Positions 24,568-32,459 are shown, counted from the stretch's first letter. The stretch: 42,918 nt of DNA from Promethearchaeota archaeon (GCA_019894855.1 JAGXNS010000008.1:341-43258), one strand, 5' to 3'. The notes: a model not told the origin generated them from the sequence alone. A program made the numbers and translations.

Positions 24568-26073
24568 ATGAATGAGACAATAACTAAGGAAAAAGTAAAC
24601 GGGAAGTTAACTCGAAGCCCGAGCAAAGTAAAGAAAAGGGGAAAAAAGCGTAATTTCGAGGAAATTGTTAAAGAATTCATTTCCCCATACCATGTAAGCA
24701 CTAATAGATACGAACTTGAATCTGCATCTGCTGACCTTACATCATTACCCTCGTATCATTACAAATTTAAAAAAAATTATCTTGCGAGTATCATTGTTCG
24801 ACCTGCTGATACAGAGAGCTTATCCCTATTAATTAAGAAGTGTTGGGAACTTTCACTACCTATAACAATAAGAGCTGCCGGTACATCATGCTTTTCCTCA
24901 GCAACTCCAGCTATGGGGGGCGTGATAATTGATATGCGTCGTATTAACAAAGTTGAGCACATCGACACTGAAAAAATGACGGTTAGAGTAGGAGCGGGAA
25001 TATCATGGTTAAATCTAATGGAGAAACTTTCAGATTACGGGCTTGCACCTAAAGTTTACCCAACTAGTTTCAAAACTTCTTGTGTGGGTGGTTTCATTGC
25101 AACGCCTGGGAAAGCAGGAATCGGGGTGCCAAAGTATGGTACAATGGCCGATTCAATCATATCGTTAACATTAGTTCTTCCTAATGGGAAAGTCGAACAT
25201 ATTTCGAAGGATTCGAATGGAGAAATATCACTTGATGATATCACTGGAACTTATGGTATATACGGTGCGATCTCAGAGGTAGAGTTATCTCTTACAAATT
25301 TACAAACTTCGTTAGAGATTGCAGGCTATGGATTTTCCTCTCTTGAAGATGCAGTTAATTATTATAAAGCCCTACTAAGTAAAGTACCGGATAAACCATT
25401 TTTTCTTTCTATTTCAGAACGAAAATTTGAACAATACTCACACATCAATTTTCCAAGTCAGGATTGGTTGGTTTGGGCCGTTTATTACGATGATCCCGAA
25501 GTAACTATTAGAAGTATCTCAGCGGCTGAGAACCTAGCTCAAAATTTGAAAGGTATCAAAGTAGATGAATCTTATTTAAAAGAAAAATGGCGCGACATTA
25601 GTGATGCTGAAGTAGCTATAGGAAGGACGAGTAGGAATATTATCTTCCAAGAATATTGGATTTCAAATGAGAATCTATTGTCCTTCTATGAGAGTTATTT
25701 GAAAAGAGCCAGTAAGTATAAATTTCCTATTGCAACTTATACGATTTCTGGGGAAGAAGGATGGAGCCGAGTAAAAGTGTTTGGCCTCTCAGATATTACT
25801 AGACCCATCGAATTTTTTTCTGTCAAGGCATTTTTGCACGATTTGTCAATGGAATCTTTTAAACAAGGGGATAGCCTCTACACTATTGGGATAGTTAATA
25901 CCTTTTATTTGCTAAAATATCGACGTGAAGTTGTAAATCAAAGGAAAATATTGAAAAAAAAGGTAGATCCTAAAGATTTGTTTAACTCCTATCGTATAGT
26001 TAAAGCTAGAATGAAACACTGGCGTATTTCACTACTCTTTACAACAGCAAAATTACTATATAAAATTTTTTAA
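24568..26073 (+). CDS. GlcD/FAD-binding-4-type oxidoreductase
   Basis: A 501-residue flavoprotein with the FAD-binding-4 (vanillyl-alcohol-oxidase-type) fold: Pro-Ile-Thr-Ile-Arg-Ala-Ala-Gly-Thr-Ser near residue 85, Met-Thr-Val-Arg-Val-Gly-Ala-Gly-Ile-Ser-Trp, and Gly-Gly-Phe-Ile-Ala-Thr-Pro-Gly-Lys-Ala-Gly. The C-terminal end has Lys-Lys-Val-Asp-Pro-Lys-Asp-Leu-Phe-Asn, the usual family close. Such subunits oxidise 2-hydroxy acids such as lactate or glycolate, or related substrates, and pass electrons to a GlcF/HdrD-like protein, which is encoded next. The N-terminal 40 residues are very basic. The ATG at 24568 is chosen over an upstream TTG at 24499 that lies inside the preceding gene; GGAAGTG is the ribosome-binding site. 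Confidence 0.92.
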   Translation: MNETITKEKVNGKLTRSPSKVKKRGKKRNFEEIVKEFISPYHVSTNRYELESASADLTSLPSYHYKFKKNYLASIIVRPADTESLSLLIKKCWELSLPITIRAAGTSCFSSATPAMGGVIIDMRRINKVEHIDTEKMTVRVGAGISWLNLMEKLSDYGLAPKVYPTSFKTSCVGGFIATPGKAGIGVPKYGTMADSIISLTLVLPNGKVEHISKDSNGEISLDDITGTYGIYGAISEVELSLTNLQTSLEIAGYGFSSLEDAVNYYKALLSKVPDKPFFLSISERKFEQYSHINFPSQDWLVWAVYYDDPEVTIRSISAAENLAQNLKGIKVDESYLKEKWRDISDAEVAIGRTSRNIIFQEYWISNENLLSFYESYLKRASKYKFPIATYTISGEEGWSRVKVFGLSDITRPIEFFSVKAFLHDLSMESFKQGDSLYTIGIVNTFYLLKYRREVVNQRKILKKKVDPKDLFNSYRIVKARMKHWRISLLFTTAKLLYKIF

Positions 26074-26208
26074 CTAAATATTAGAATAATTATAGGGACG
26101 AGCAAATATCATAAAAGAATGGCTCAAATAAAATATAACAATTAAAAATAACTATGTAAAACCTTTTCTTGAAATTGGTTACTAATAAAAAGAACAGAGG
26201 TTAAAAAT

Positions 26209-27588
26209 ATGAGTGAAGGTAAAGATAAAAAGGACATTCGCAATGTTGTAACAACAGGTCCACCAGTTGCTGGTTTAGTTTCTCCGTCTAGAGAGAATTT
26301 AATTGAACCAAAAACAAAAGAAAAAGAAGAAAAATTCGGTTATGATCGTTGTACTCATTGTGGGTATTGTCGTCATGTTTGTAAAGTCTACAATACTTCT
26401 TGGTCAGAAACTGATTATGCTGGGGGACGAAATAGAATTATTAAAGCATTAGATCGTAAGGATATCAAGTTCGATAATGAAGAAATAATACCCTCTGTTT
26501 TTCGATGTATGCTCTGCGGGAATTGTAAAGTAGTTTGTCCTGTAGGAATTGATACACTTGAAGTATTTCAGAATTTTCGTAAAACCGTTGTTAAAAAGGG
26601 TGCCATGCCAAAAAAGTTAATAGGGCTTCGAAAATCAATACTTGACAATAATAATCCTTTTCTTGAACAACATACTGATAGGTTTAATTGGTGTGAGGGT
26701 TCCGAAGAAGGTAAACTAGCTTATGAACGAGCAAAAGAAGAACTTGCAAAAATTGATAATACACTTGCAGCTGGAGATATAGAGGCAAGAAAACAAAAAA
26801 TCCATAAAGTTGGTTACTTTGTTGGTTGTACATCGTCTTATCGAAATAAAGAACTGGTCAATGCAACAAGTTCAGTTTTAGGAAAGCTGGGAATTGAATT
26901 TGTTGTTTTTCCGGAAGAAAGATGCTGTGGATCGGTATTATTTCGGACAGGATTAGAGGATGACGCTTTAGAGCTCGTTAAACATAACTATAACATGATT
27001 CGTGAAAGCGGGGTTTCTGAAGTTGTTTTTTCATGTTCAGGATGCTTTTCGACATTTACTTTAGAATATACGAAGTTTGCTGGAGGAAACTTAGGTTTTG
27101 ATCTTCTTCATTTAACGCAATATGCCTTGAAAATTGTAAAAGAGAAGAACCTAAAAATAAGGTATACCAAACGAACAAAAGAAGACCCTCTGTTGATTAC
27201 TTATCACGACCCTTGTCATTTAGGGAGATATTGTGGAGTTTATGAAGAACCACGAGAATTACTTCGAATGATTGAAGGTATAAAATTATTTGAAATGAAA
27301 CATAATAGAGACATGTCTTGGTGTTGTGGCGCAGGAGGCGGAGTTAAAGCTCTGTATGGAGATATCGCTGGCGAGATCGGAAGAGATAGAATAAATGAGA
27401 CTCGTACGTGTATGGTAAGGATACGTGAGGATCGTTTGAAAGAGGCATTAGAAACGAACGCTGAGGCTTTGGTGAGTTCATGCGTGTTTTGTAAGAATAA
27501 CTTGTTCCAAGTAGCAAACGAAGATAATTCTCTGATAAAAGTGATTGACATTTCCCAACTTTTAGACGATTGTGAATTTTATCAGTAA
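26209..27588 (+). CDS. HdrD/GlcF-like iron-sulfur oxidoreductase subunit
   Basis: A 459-residue protein with two [4Fe-4S] ferredoxin motifs (Cys-Thr-His-Cys-Gly-Tyr-Cys-x3-Cys near residue 48; Cys-Met-Leu-Cys-Gly-Asn-Cys-x3-Cys-Pro near residue 104) and two CCG domains. These include Arg-Cys-Cys-Gly-Ser...Cys-Ser-Gly-Cys and Asp-Pro-Cys-His-Leu-Gly...Trp-Cys-Cys-Gly-Ala...Ser-Cys-Val-Phe-Cys, which bind clusters of the HdrB/HdrD type. This architecture is shared by heterodisulfide reductase HdrD, glycolate oxidase GlcF and GlpC. Next to a GlcD-like flavoprotein and a b-heme-like membrane protein it most likely carries electrons between flavin and membrane. The 45-residue N-terminal extension is not part of the family core. 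GAGGT precedes the ATG at good spacing. Confidence 0.93.
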   Translation: MSEGKDKKDIRNVVTTGPPVAGLVSPSRENLIEPKTKEKEEKFGYDRCTHCGYCRHVCKVYNTSWSETDYAGGRNRIIKALDRKDIKFDNEEIIPSVFRCMLCGNCKVVCPVGIDTLEVFQNFRKTVVKKGAMPKKLIGLRKSILDNNNPFLEQHTDRFNWCEGSEEGKLAYERAKEELAKIDNTLAAGDIEARKQKIHKVGYFVGCTSSYRNKELVNATSSVLGKLGIEFVVFPEERCCGSVLFRTGLEDDALELVKHNYNMIRESGVSEVVFSCSGCFSTFTLEYTKFAGGNLGFDLLHLTQYALKIVKEKNLKIRYTKRTKEDPLLITYHDPCHLGRYCGVYEEPRELLRMIEGIKLFEMKHNRDMSWCCGAGGGVKALYGDIAGEIGRDRINETRTCMVRIREDRLKEALETNAEALVSSCVFCKNNLFQVANEDNSLIKVIDISQLLDDCEFYQ

Positions 27589-28289
27589 TAAATTATAATT
27601 AGTAGTTTAGAATTCTATTTTTGACTTTTTTTAGCTTTCTATATCAAATTCCGTCTATTTTAAAAAACAAAGATAGAAAGGAGTAAAGGAGAACCAAATT
27701 CAAATAAAAGTTATACTAAGAAATTAGATTTTTTAATTATAATGCTAAGGGCGAAGTTCAAGTTTAATTTGAATTAATATTCTTCCTTTTTTGAAGAAAA
27801 ATAACACTATGGAGCATTATAAAGATATGTGCAAGTTTTGCATAATTGTTGTTCTATTAAATTTATTATAGAAATCTAGGATTTTTACAAAGTAAGGAAA
27901 ACTTTTAGATACCCTGATAAGAAAAGAAAATTGATTCAATAAGCCTTATATTTACCCCATTGCGCACCAATGAATCTATTTTAATCTATGATATTGCTAA
28001 AAACAATAAAAACAATAAGATTTGGAGTGCAGGGAGTTATTATTAGATAAATTATGCGTGATCGTGGTAAATTTGCTGTAATTTATAGCGTGATTCTCTT
28101 TTTCATCAGTAGTTGATAGGTTTGAAAAGTTTCAATTTTAAACTTTTTTTTCAAAATTGTATCTAATTGAAACACTGCCTTATTTAGAAAATTATTTTAA
28201 TCCATTAGCGTTAATCTTAAATATACATAAATTTTATTATAAACTGAGCAAAATAATAACATCTAAATAATTTTAATATAGGTGATTTC
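27589..28289. other. 700-bp region without recognisable gene
   Basis: The longest gene-free stretch of the window. Frames on both strands are short and lack family features; the best is a 20-codon ATG frame near 27810. No tRNA cloverleaf or repeat was recognised. T-rich runs near 27618-27632 may terminate the iron-sulfur gene. The right end must hold the promoter of the regulator at 28290, whose GGTGAT ribosome-binding site lies three bases before its ATG. A structured RNA or a decayed gene cannot be excluded. Confidence 0.5.
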
Positions 28290-28547
28290 ATGATAGTAGA
28301 AGATAAATACTTCATAGGAGATTATGAACAAAAAACTAATTTATTTTCATTATCTCCCTCGAGTAAGTTTATTTTATATCTATTGAAGCAAAGAGGTCCT
28401 CTGAAACAGCAAGAAATTATCGAAAAAACGCTTCTTCCAAAACGAACAACTGCCTACGCTCTTAAGAAGCTGCAAGATGAAAATTTTATTAAAAAATCTA
28501 AAGATTTAATCGATAAGCGCGTGAGCATTTTTGAAATAACAATTTGA
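28290..28547 (+). CDS. Small winged-helix (MarR-like) regulator
   Basis: An 85-residue protein that is essentially one winged helix-turn-helix: helix 1 (Ser-Lys-Phe-Ile-Leu-Tyr-Leu-Leu), helix 2 (Lys-Gln-Gln-Glu-Ile-Ile-Glu-Lys-Thr), recognition helix (Pro-Lys-Arg-Thr-Thr-Ala-Tyr-Ala-Leu-Lys-Lys-Leu) and a beta wing (Lys-Arg-Val-Ser-Ile-Phe-Glu-Ile). MarR/ArsR-type regulators of this size bind DNA as dimers. GGTGAT three bases before the ATG is a strong ribosome-binding site. It is convergent with the FTR1 iron permease gene, 120 bases away, so a regulatory link is possible but not shown. Confidence 0.85.
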   Translation: MIVEDKYFIGDYEQKTNLFSLSPSSKFILYLLKQRGPLKQQEIIEKTLLPKRTTAYALKKLQDENFIKKSKDLIDKRVSIFEITI

Positions 28548-28667
28548 GAATATATTAACTTTTTTTAACAAAATCACGCTTCTTTGTAAGAAAGTGTTTA
28601 ATTTAAGATATAAAATTAAAAAAAAAAAGAATCTCTATAGTGTATAGCTCAAAATAGATAAAATTTT

Positions 28668-29543
28668 TTAATATTTATTTCGTTTCCATATCAAGGCTGA
28701 AATTATACTAATTGAAACTAATAATACCGGATATATAATTACTTCTAGCAAAGCAGGATTAGCATTATACCCAAAGAGAGCTTTTAGTAGTGCACCTATA
28801 ATCTCCAAAAATTCAGGGGTTGCTGGATTTCCATCGGGAAAGCTTTCAGGTAATACATGTTTAATATTCCATACTTCTCCAATAATCGGATTAATTATTC
28901 CTGCTTCAATAAATTCGTGAATTCCATATGTAATTAGCCCAGCAGCGAATAATATTAGCATTATATTTGTTATTTTAAAAAATAATCTCAAGTTTATTGA
29001 TTTTATACCATAAAAAATTAATAATCCAATGAGAATCGAGATTACTAAGCCAATGATAGATCCTAATATAACGCTTACTTGATTTAAAGAGCCTATAGAT
29101 GCAGCACCAGATGTGAGCAGAACTAATTCAATTCCTTCTCTAATTATAATAATAAATGTGGTTATCGAAATTGAGAATACTTTTTGTGTATTAATAGATT
29201 CTTCTACTTTTCCTTCGAGATTTTCTCTCATCTTAGGGCCTTCCTTGCTAACCCATAAAACTAAGGTTAAAATGAAAATCCCTGAAATAATAAATGTAGT
29301 TCCCTCAAAAATTTTTTCAAGTATTCCAGTAAATCCACCAAATACTGTTGAGAATATTATAGCAAATACAACGCTCGCAGCTATAGCTAGAATTATTCCT
29401 AAATACACGTATTTATAATAGATCCTTTGGTTAGTCTTCCTTAAGTATAATAAAATTATTACTACTACTAATACCGCTTCTAATCCTTCCCTCAGTGCTA
29501 AAAATATCGGAATTGATAAGTCAACAAATGATATCTGATTTAT
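28668..29543 (-). CDS. FTR1-family high-affinity iron permease
   Basis: A seven-helix iron permease with both family motifs: Arg-Glu-Gly-Leu-Glu at residues 18-22 and Arg-Glu-Gly-Ile-Glu at 135-139, which bind and pass iron ions. The first motif is essential, yet no ATG, GTG or TTG lies upstream of it in frame; the nearest canonical start (GTG 29408) would delete it. The frame is open from 29549, and ATA at 29543 (nine bases after a GGTGAT) gives a 291-residue protein with a normal N-terminus. Alternatively ATG 29560 is the start and one A is missing from the run read at 29548-29551. It is probably iron-regulated by the palindrome at 29616-29635. Substrate is ferrous or ferric iron. Confidence 0.88.
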   Translation of the reverse strand: MNQISFVDLSIPIFLALREGLEAVLVVVIILLYLRKTNQRIYYKYVYLGIILAIAASVVFAIIFSTVFGGFTGILEKIFEGTTFIISGIFILTLVLWVSKEGPKMRENLEGKVEESINTQKVFSISITTFIIIIREGIELVLLTSGAASIGSLNQVSVILGSIIGLVISILIGLLIFYGIKSINLRLFFKITNIMLILFAAGLITYGIHEFIEAGIINPIIGEVWNIKHVLPESFPDGNPATPEFLEIIGALLKALFGYNANPALLEVIIYPVLLVSISIISALIWKRNKY

Positions 29544-29552
29544 CGTGTTTTA

Positions 29553-29558
29553 ATCACC
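29553..29558 (-). promoter_or_regulatory. GGTGAT ribosome binding site of the FTR1 gene
   Basis: Read on the minus strand, GGTGAT lies nine bases before the ATA at 29543. It also overlaps an ATG-GTG at 29560 whose frame stops after six codons. Spacing to ATA is longer than at the other sites, so this start is less certain. Confidence 0.4.
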
Positions 29559-29615
29559 ATATAATGTATTTTAAAGTAAGTTTCCTATGAAAATAAAGGT
29601 GAATTAGAGATATAA

Positions 29616-29635
29616 ATATTAGGCTTATCTAATAT
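29616..29635 (-). promoter_or_regulatory. Perfect inverted repeat upstream of FTR1, DtxR/IdeR-like operator candidate
   Basis: ATATTAG, six bases, CTAATAT: a perfect 7-bp inverted repeat resembling the TTAG...CTAA cores of DtxR/MDR1-type metal-regulator boxes. On the minus strand it lies next to a TATA-like TTTATAT (about 29609-29617), about 70-90 bases before the FTR1 start. A repressor bound here would block the TATA box, which fits iron control of an iron permease. Confidence 0.5.
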
Positions 29636-29906
29636 AAAAAAAAAACCCTTACTCGAAATAAGATATTTCTTTCAAATCGTTAAAATTTATTAAACAAAAG
29701 CAATATTTAAATATTTAAATAAAAGATAATGAAAATAACTAATTATAAACAATTGTATCTTTTATTTACAGCCTTATTATATAAAAACAAAAGTTAATTA
29801 AAATAACTTTACCGGTAAGGTAATATCTTTATCTACTTCTTTAACGTTATAATTAACAAAAATTATATTTTAAAAACAAAAAAACACATAATTTCGTGGT
29901 ACATAA

Positions 29907-30734
29907 ATGAAAAAATCTAATATTCCAAAATTAATTAAAAGTATAATAGCTGTAGTAGTCGGTCTCTTCATGCTTCTCGTTGCGCCTATTCTAGTGCAGA
30001 TATCTCTGGAAGCTATCTTAAATGAGCTTCTCATTGCTGACCCTAAGTTCGCTAGTGGGATTGATCTTTTTTCCTTATTTTATCCCCTATGGCGAGCTCT
30101 AGGATATGTAGCGGGAATTGTTTTATTAGCCATAGTCCCATCAATCTATAAAGGTAAGGAATGGACTAGGAAGGTGGAATTAACTGCTTATGCAGTGGCA
30201 GCCGTTGGTGGGATGTTTATGTTTCTCCCTTACATAAGTTGGGTGGGAGGTCTCCCGATTCCTCTGTTTATTTGCTTCGTTGGATTACTGGGCTACATAA
30301 GCGTATTTCTGTTTCATAGATATGATAGCACTCTTGAAAAAATAGGGAACCTAATAACGTTCACATTTATCGGCATGCTGGCTACACACGCGTTCGTTAT
30401 AGGTATTGGAGCACAAAGAATGTTGCTCACACGAGCAGCGGCTCCTCTTTTCGATGGCTTAGAGTGGTGGATATTAACAATGTCCGGTGAGATCAACTGG
30501 ATTGCTGTTCTCATGCTTTTTGGTTCTATTCCCCTGATGGCAGAGCGTAAGAAGAATGGATGGTGGTTAGCATTTGTCGCGGCATTAAGTATCATAACGA
30601 TAAATGTTCCAACACAGATTATTCGAACAGCTACACCCGATTATCTGATAGGAGCGTTGCTTGCTGCTGGCTTACTAGCACTTCTTTTGATTTTCAAAAG
30701 CCGCTTGGTTGATGAGAATCAGAGTAGAGATTAA
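29907..30734 (+). CDS. Seven-helix membrane protein, paralogue of the protein at window start
   Basis: A 275-residue integral membrane protein with about seven helices and a Lys-rich N-terminus. No enzyme or transporter signature is visible. It shares with the truncated protein at 2-736 a Lys-Glu-Trp loop, a Gly-Gly-Leu-Pro-Ile-Pro/Pro-Gly-Pro turn opening a helix, and Arg-x-Ala-x-Pro-Leu-x-Asp followed by Leu-Thr-Met and Asn-x-Ile-Ala, so I take them as one family. Like that gene it is less AT-rich than its surroundings, which may indicate a different origin. GTGGT just before the ATG is a plausible ribosome-binding site. Function unknown. Confidence 0.82.
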   Translation: MKKSNIPKLIKSIIAVVVGLFMLLVAPILVQISLEAILNELLIADPKFASGIDLFSLFYPLWRALGYVAGIVLLAIVPSIYKGKEWTRKVELTAYAVAAVGGMFMFLPYISWVGGLPIPLFICFVGLLGYISVFLFHRYDSTLEKIGNLITFTFIGMLATHAFVIGIGAQRMLLTRAAAPLFDGLEWWILTMSGEINWIAVLMLFGSIPLMAERKKNGWWLAFVAALSIITINVPTQIIRTATPDYLIGALLAAGLLALLLIFKSRLVDENQSRD

Positions 30735-30737
30735 AAT

Positions 30738-30752
30738 TCTCTTTTTTATTTT
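30738..30752 (+). terminator. T-rich tract after the membrane protein gene
   Basis: A T-rich run starts four bases after the stop codon, and another follows at 30778-30797. These probably end the transcript before the DsrE-like operon begins at 30850. Confidence 0.45.
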
Positions 30753-30849
30753 ATGAAAGTTTAATAACTAAACAATTCTTTTTCTTTTTCTATTTTTGAT
30801 GTAAATATTAGCATTAACTATATATTCAAAAAAAATTTATTTTGTTAAT

Positions 30850-31218
30850 ATGGTTGTTTTTACCTTTGTCGTATGCGCTGAGCCTTATAAATTCGAAGCA
30901 CTCGATACTATGCTTAACTTAGGACAAGCAATCCTAAAGAAAGGTCATCAAATATTGGGTATTTACTTCTATGGAAGTGGTGTGTATAGTGCCAAACGGG
31001 ACTTAAAGCTAAGCTCGTCAATGAGAGACTTACCTAAACGGCTCGAGAATTTTATAGATGGGAATAATATGAAACTCTTTGCTTGTAGTACTTGGATGAA
31101 CTTTACTGGCTTAAAACCCGAACAATTAATCGAGAATGCTAGTCAAGTAGGTTTAGGGGATTTATCAAAATGGATGGCGGAATCAGATAGAGTAATCGTA
31201 TTTGGTCCTGGAGGGTGA
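30850..31218 (+). CDS. DsrE/TusD-like sulfur-relay subunit
   Basis: A 122-residue DsrE-family protein. The persulfide-carrying cysteine is C79 in Lys-Leu-Phe-Ala-Cys-Ser, after the typical Phe-Tyr-Gly-Ser-Gly-Val loop. In TusBCD/DsrEFH the D/E subunit takes sulfur from TusA and passes it on to tRNA modification or dissimilatory sulfur enzymes. Three genes in the order D-C-B follow each other here, as in the known operon. The start ATG has almost no leader before it (possible leaderless mRNA). TusA itself is encoded about 20 kb away at 10475. Confidence 0.92.
   Translation: MVVFTFVVCAEPYKFEALDTMLNLGQAILKKGHQILGIYFYGSGVYSAKRDLKLSSSMRDLPKRLENFIDGNNMKLFACSTWMNFTGLKPEQLIENASQVGLGDLSKWMAESDRVIVFGPGG
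31210..31215 (+). promoter_or_regulatory. GGAGGG ribosome binding site fixing the TusC-like start
   Basis: GGAGGG followed seven bases later by ATG at 31223. It lies over the stop region of the DsrE-like gene and excludes the longer in-frame TTG start at 31202. Confidence 0.6.
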
Positions 31219-31222
31219 TTGT

Positions 31223-31591
31223 ATGGTTAAATCAGTAGTAATTTTGTGCGAGGATTCGCCAATCGGTAAGAATTCAGCTATCGAAGCAATCCGGATGGGT
31301 GCGGGAATTATGGCAGTAGGCGATCTCGAAGAGTGTAAGATAATCTTTATGGGGGATTCAGTTTACTTTTTATCCAAGAATTTTGACCCCGAGAAGGTTA
31401 ATATGAATGCCCCTTCGAACATATTTAGAATGATGGAACTTTCTGATCTGGATGTTTATGTGTTAGACTCTGCATTAGAGATTGCGGGAATAAATCAATC
31501 AGATTTAGTCGAATTTGATAATGTAAAAGTAGCAAGCAATAAAGAAATTTCAAAATTTATTCTAAAAGCAGATGTAACGTATAGGTATTGA
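31223..31591 (+). CDS. DsrF/TusC-like sulfur-relay subunit
   Basis: A 122-residue DsrF/TusC-type protein with the alternating strand/helix pattern of the DsrEFH fold (Ser-Val-Val-Ile-Leu-Cys-Glu-Asp-Ser-Pro at the start; Ile-Ile-Phe-Met-Gly-Asp-Ser-Val in the middle). The C/F subunit is structural in the TusBCD hexamer. The start at 31223 is set by the GGAGGG sequence; the DsrE-like stop is four bases upstream, so both are one operon. Confidence 0.88.
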   Translation: MVKSVVILCEDSPIGKNSAIEAIRMGAGIMAVGDLEECKIIFMGDSVYFLSKNFDPEKVNMNAPSNIFRMMELSDLDVYVLDSALEIAGINQSDLVEFDNVKVASNKEISKFILKADVTYRY

Positions 31592-31615
31592 TATCTTAGG
31601 GGGTGTATAAAAGAA

Positions 31616-31951
31616 GTGAACGAAGAGTTAGCGTATTTATTTGGGTTTAGTACGAGAAAACTACCGTATCTAGATAACTTGTTGAGTATTGTAAGTGAAC
31701 AGACTAAAAATAATGTTAGTATTGCAATCGTTCTCATTCACGATGGAGTAATAGGAACGTCGCAAAGTGGTACAATACCAAACTCATTAGATAAATTGTT
31801 AAGCCTTTCAGTATCTGTCTTTGCGATGACGCCCGATCTTCTAGCACGAGGAATTGAACCAAGTACGGTCGATCCTAGAATTAAATGCATTGAATACGAC
31901 GATCTTGTGGACATTCTGGCTAAAACTCCAAAAATTGCTTCTTGGATGTAA
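31616..31951 (+). CDS. DsrH/TusB-like sulfur-relay subunit
   Basis: A 111-residue DsrH/TusB-type protein, the smallest subunit of the TusBCD complex; the Trp near the C-terminus (Ala-Ser-Trp-Met) and Ile-Val-Leu-Ile-His-Asp-Gly-Val are typical. It starts at GTG 31616, ten bases after a strong GGGGGTG sequence; an in-frame ATA at 31607 is too close to that site. It completes the D-C-B set. The acceptor TusE is not found in the window. Confidence 0.85.
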   Translation: MNEELAYLFGFSTRKLPYLDNLLSIVSEQTKNNVSIAIVLIHDGVIGTSQSGTIPNSLDKLLSLSVSVFAMTPDLLARGIEPSTVDPRIKCIEYDDLVDILAKTPKIASWM

Positions 31952-32044
31952 CAATATTTATCAAATCAGACTTCTAGAAAATATAAATAGAAATAAATAT
32001 TTAAAGATATTTTAAATTATTATAAATAAAAATGAGGTTCTGTA

Positions 32045-32446
32045 ATGATATTTGAGATTTTTAACGAAGATTGGGCTCAAACATTTGGCACCCTTGAAGA
32101 AATAATGTGGTTTCTTCTCCTTTACGTGATCTTTCTAATAGTAATGGCGATATTTCTTAAAATAGCTTTGAGTTTTTTCAGTAGTGCTAGGCACAGGGAG
32201 TTTGGATCAGTGTTTTTAACTTCTTTCGTAATAACGGTTATCTATGCACTAACATTTTTGTTCCTAGGTACTTGGGTAGCGTGGGTAATTGTTTTAATTG
32301 CGGCGTGGTTGTTAATTAGTGCAAGACATAATACTGGAATCTTTGGAGCAATAGGGGTAACCATCCTTGCTTTTATACTCTATGTTATCGTGGCGTATTT
32401 ACTTGGCTTATTATTAGGGGTAACTTTAATAAGTCTACCCTTCTAA
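32045..32446 (+). CDS. Four-helix membrane protein with internal duplication
   Basis: A 133-residue membrane protein with four hydrophobic helices. Two halves align: one with Ser-Ser-Ala-Arg-His-x3-Phe-Gly and one with Ile-Ser-Ala-Arg-His-x3-x-Phe-Gly, each followed by a Thr-containing helix with a Tyr about ten residues later. So the protein arose by duplication of a two-helix unit with an Ala-Arg-His entry motif. GAGGT before the ATG is the ribosome-binding site. Function unknown; the Arg-His pairs could face the cytoplasm. Confidence 0.8.
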   Translation: MIFEIFNEDWAQTFGTLEEIMWFLLLYVIFLIVMAIFLKIALSFFSSARHREFGSVFLTSFVITVIYALTFLFLGTWVAWVIVLIAAWLLISARHNTGIFGAIGVTILAFILYVIVAYLLGLLLGVTLISLPF

Positions 32447-32450
32447 TTTC

Positions 32451-32459
32451 TTTTTTTTT
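32451..32459 (+). terminator. Oligo-T terminator after the four-helix protein
   Basis: Nine consecutive T bases five bases after the stop codon, in keeping with U-tract termination in archaea. Confidence 0.45.

Larger units (their letters stand above)
29544..29906. other. Divergent promoter region between FTR1 and membrane protein
   Basis: A 360-base AT-rich intergenic region. It holds the FTR1 operator-like palindrome (29616-29635), a repeated ATATTTAAAT stretch near 29703-29721, and a perfect palindrome TTACCGGTAA at 29809-29818, about 90 bases before the plus-strand gene at 29907. The last is unusual in its GC core and could be a regulator site. Confidence 0.5.

Noticed and set aside
27810-27872. 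20-codon ATG frame with two cysteines and a hydrophobic end
   Set aside because: Too short, no ribosome-binding site and no context; cannot be supported as a gene.
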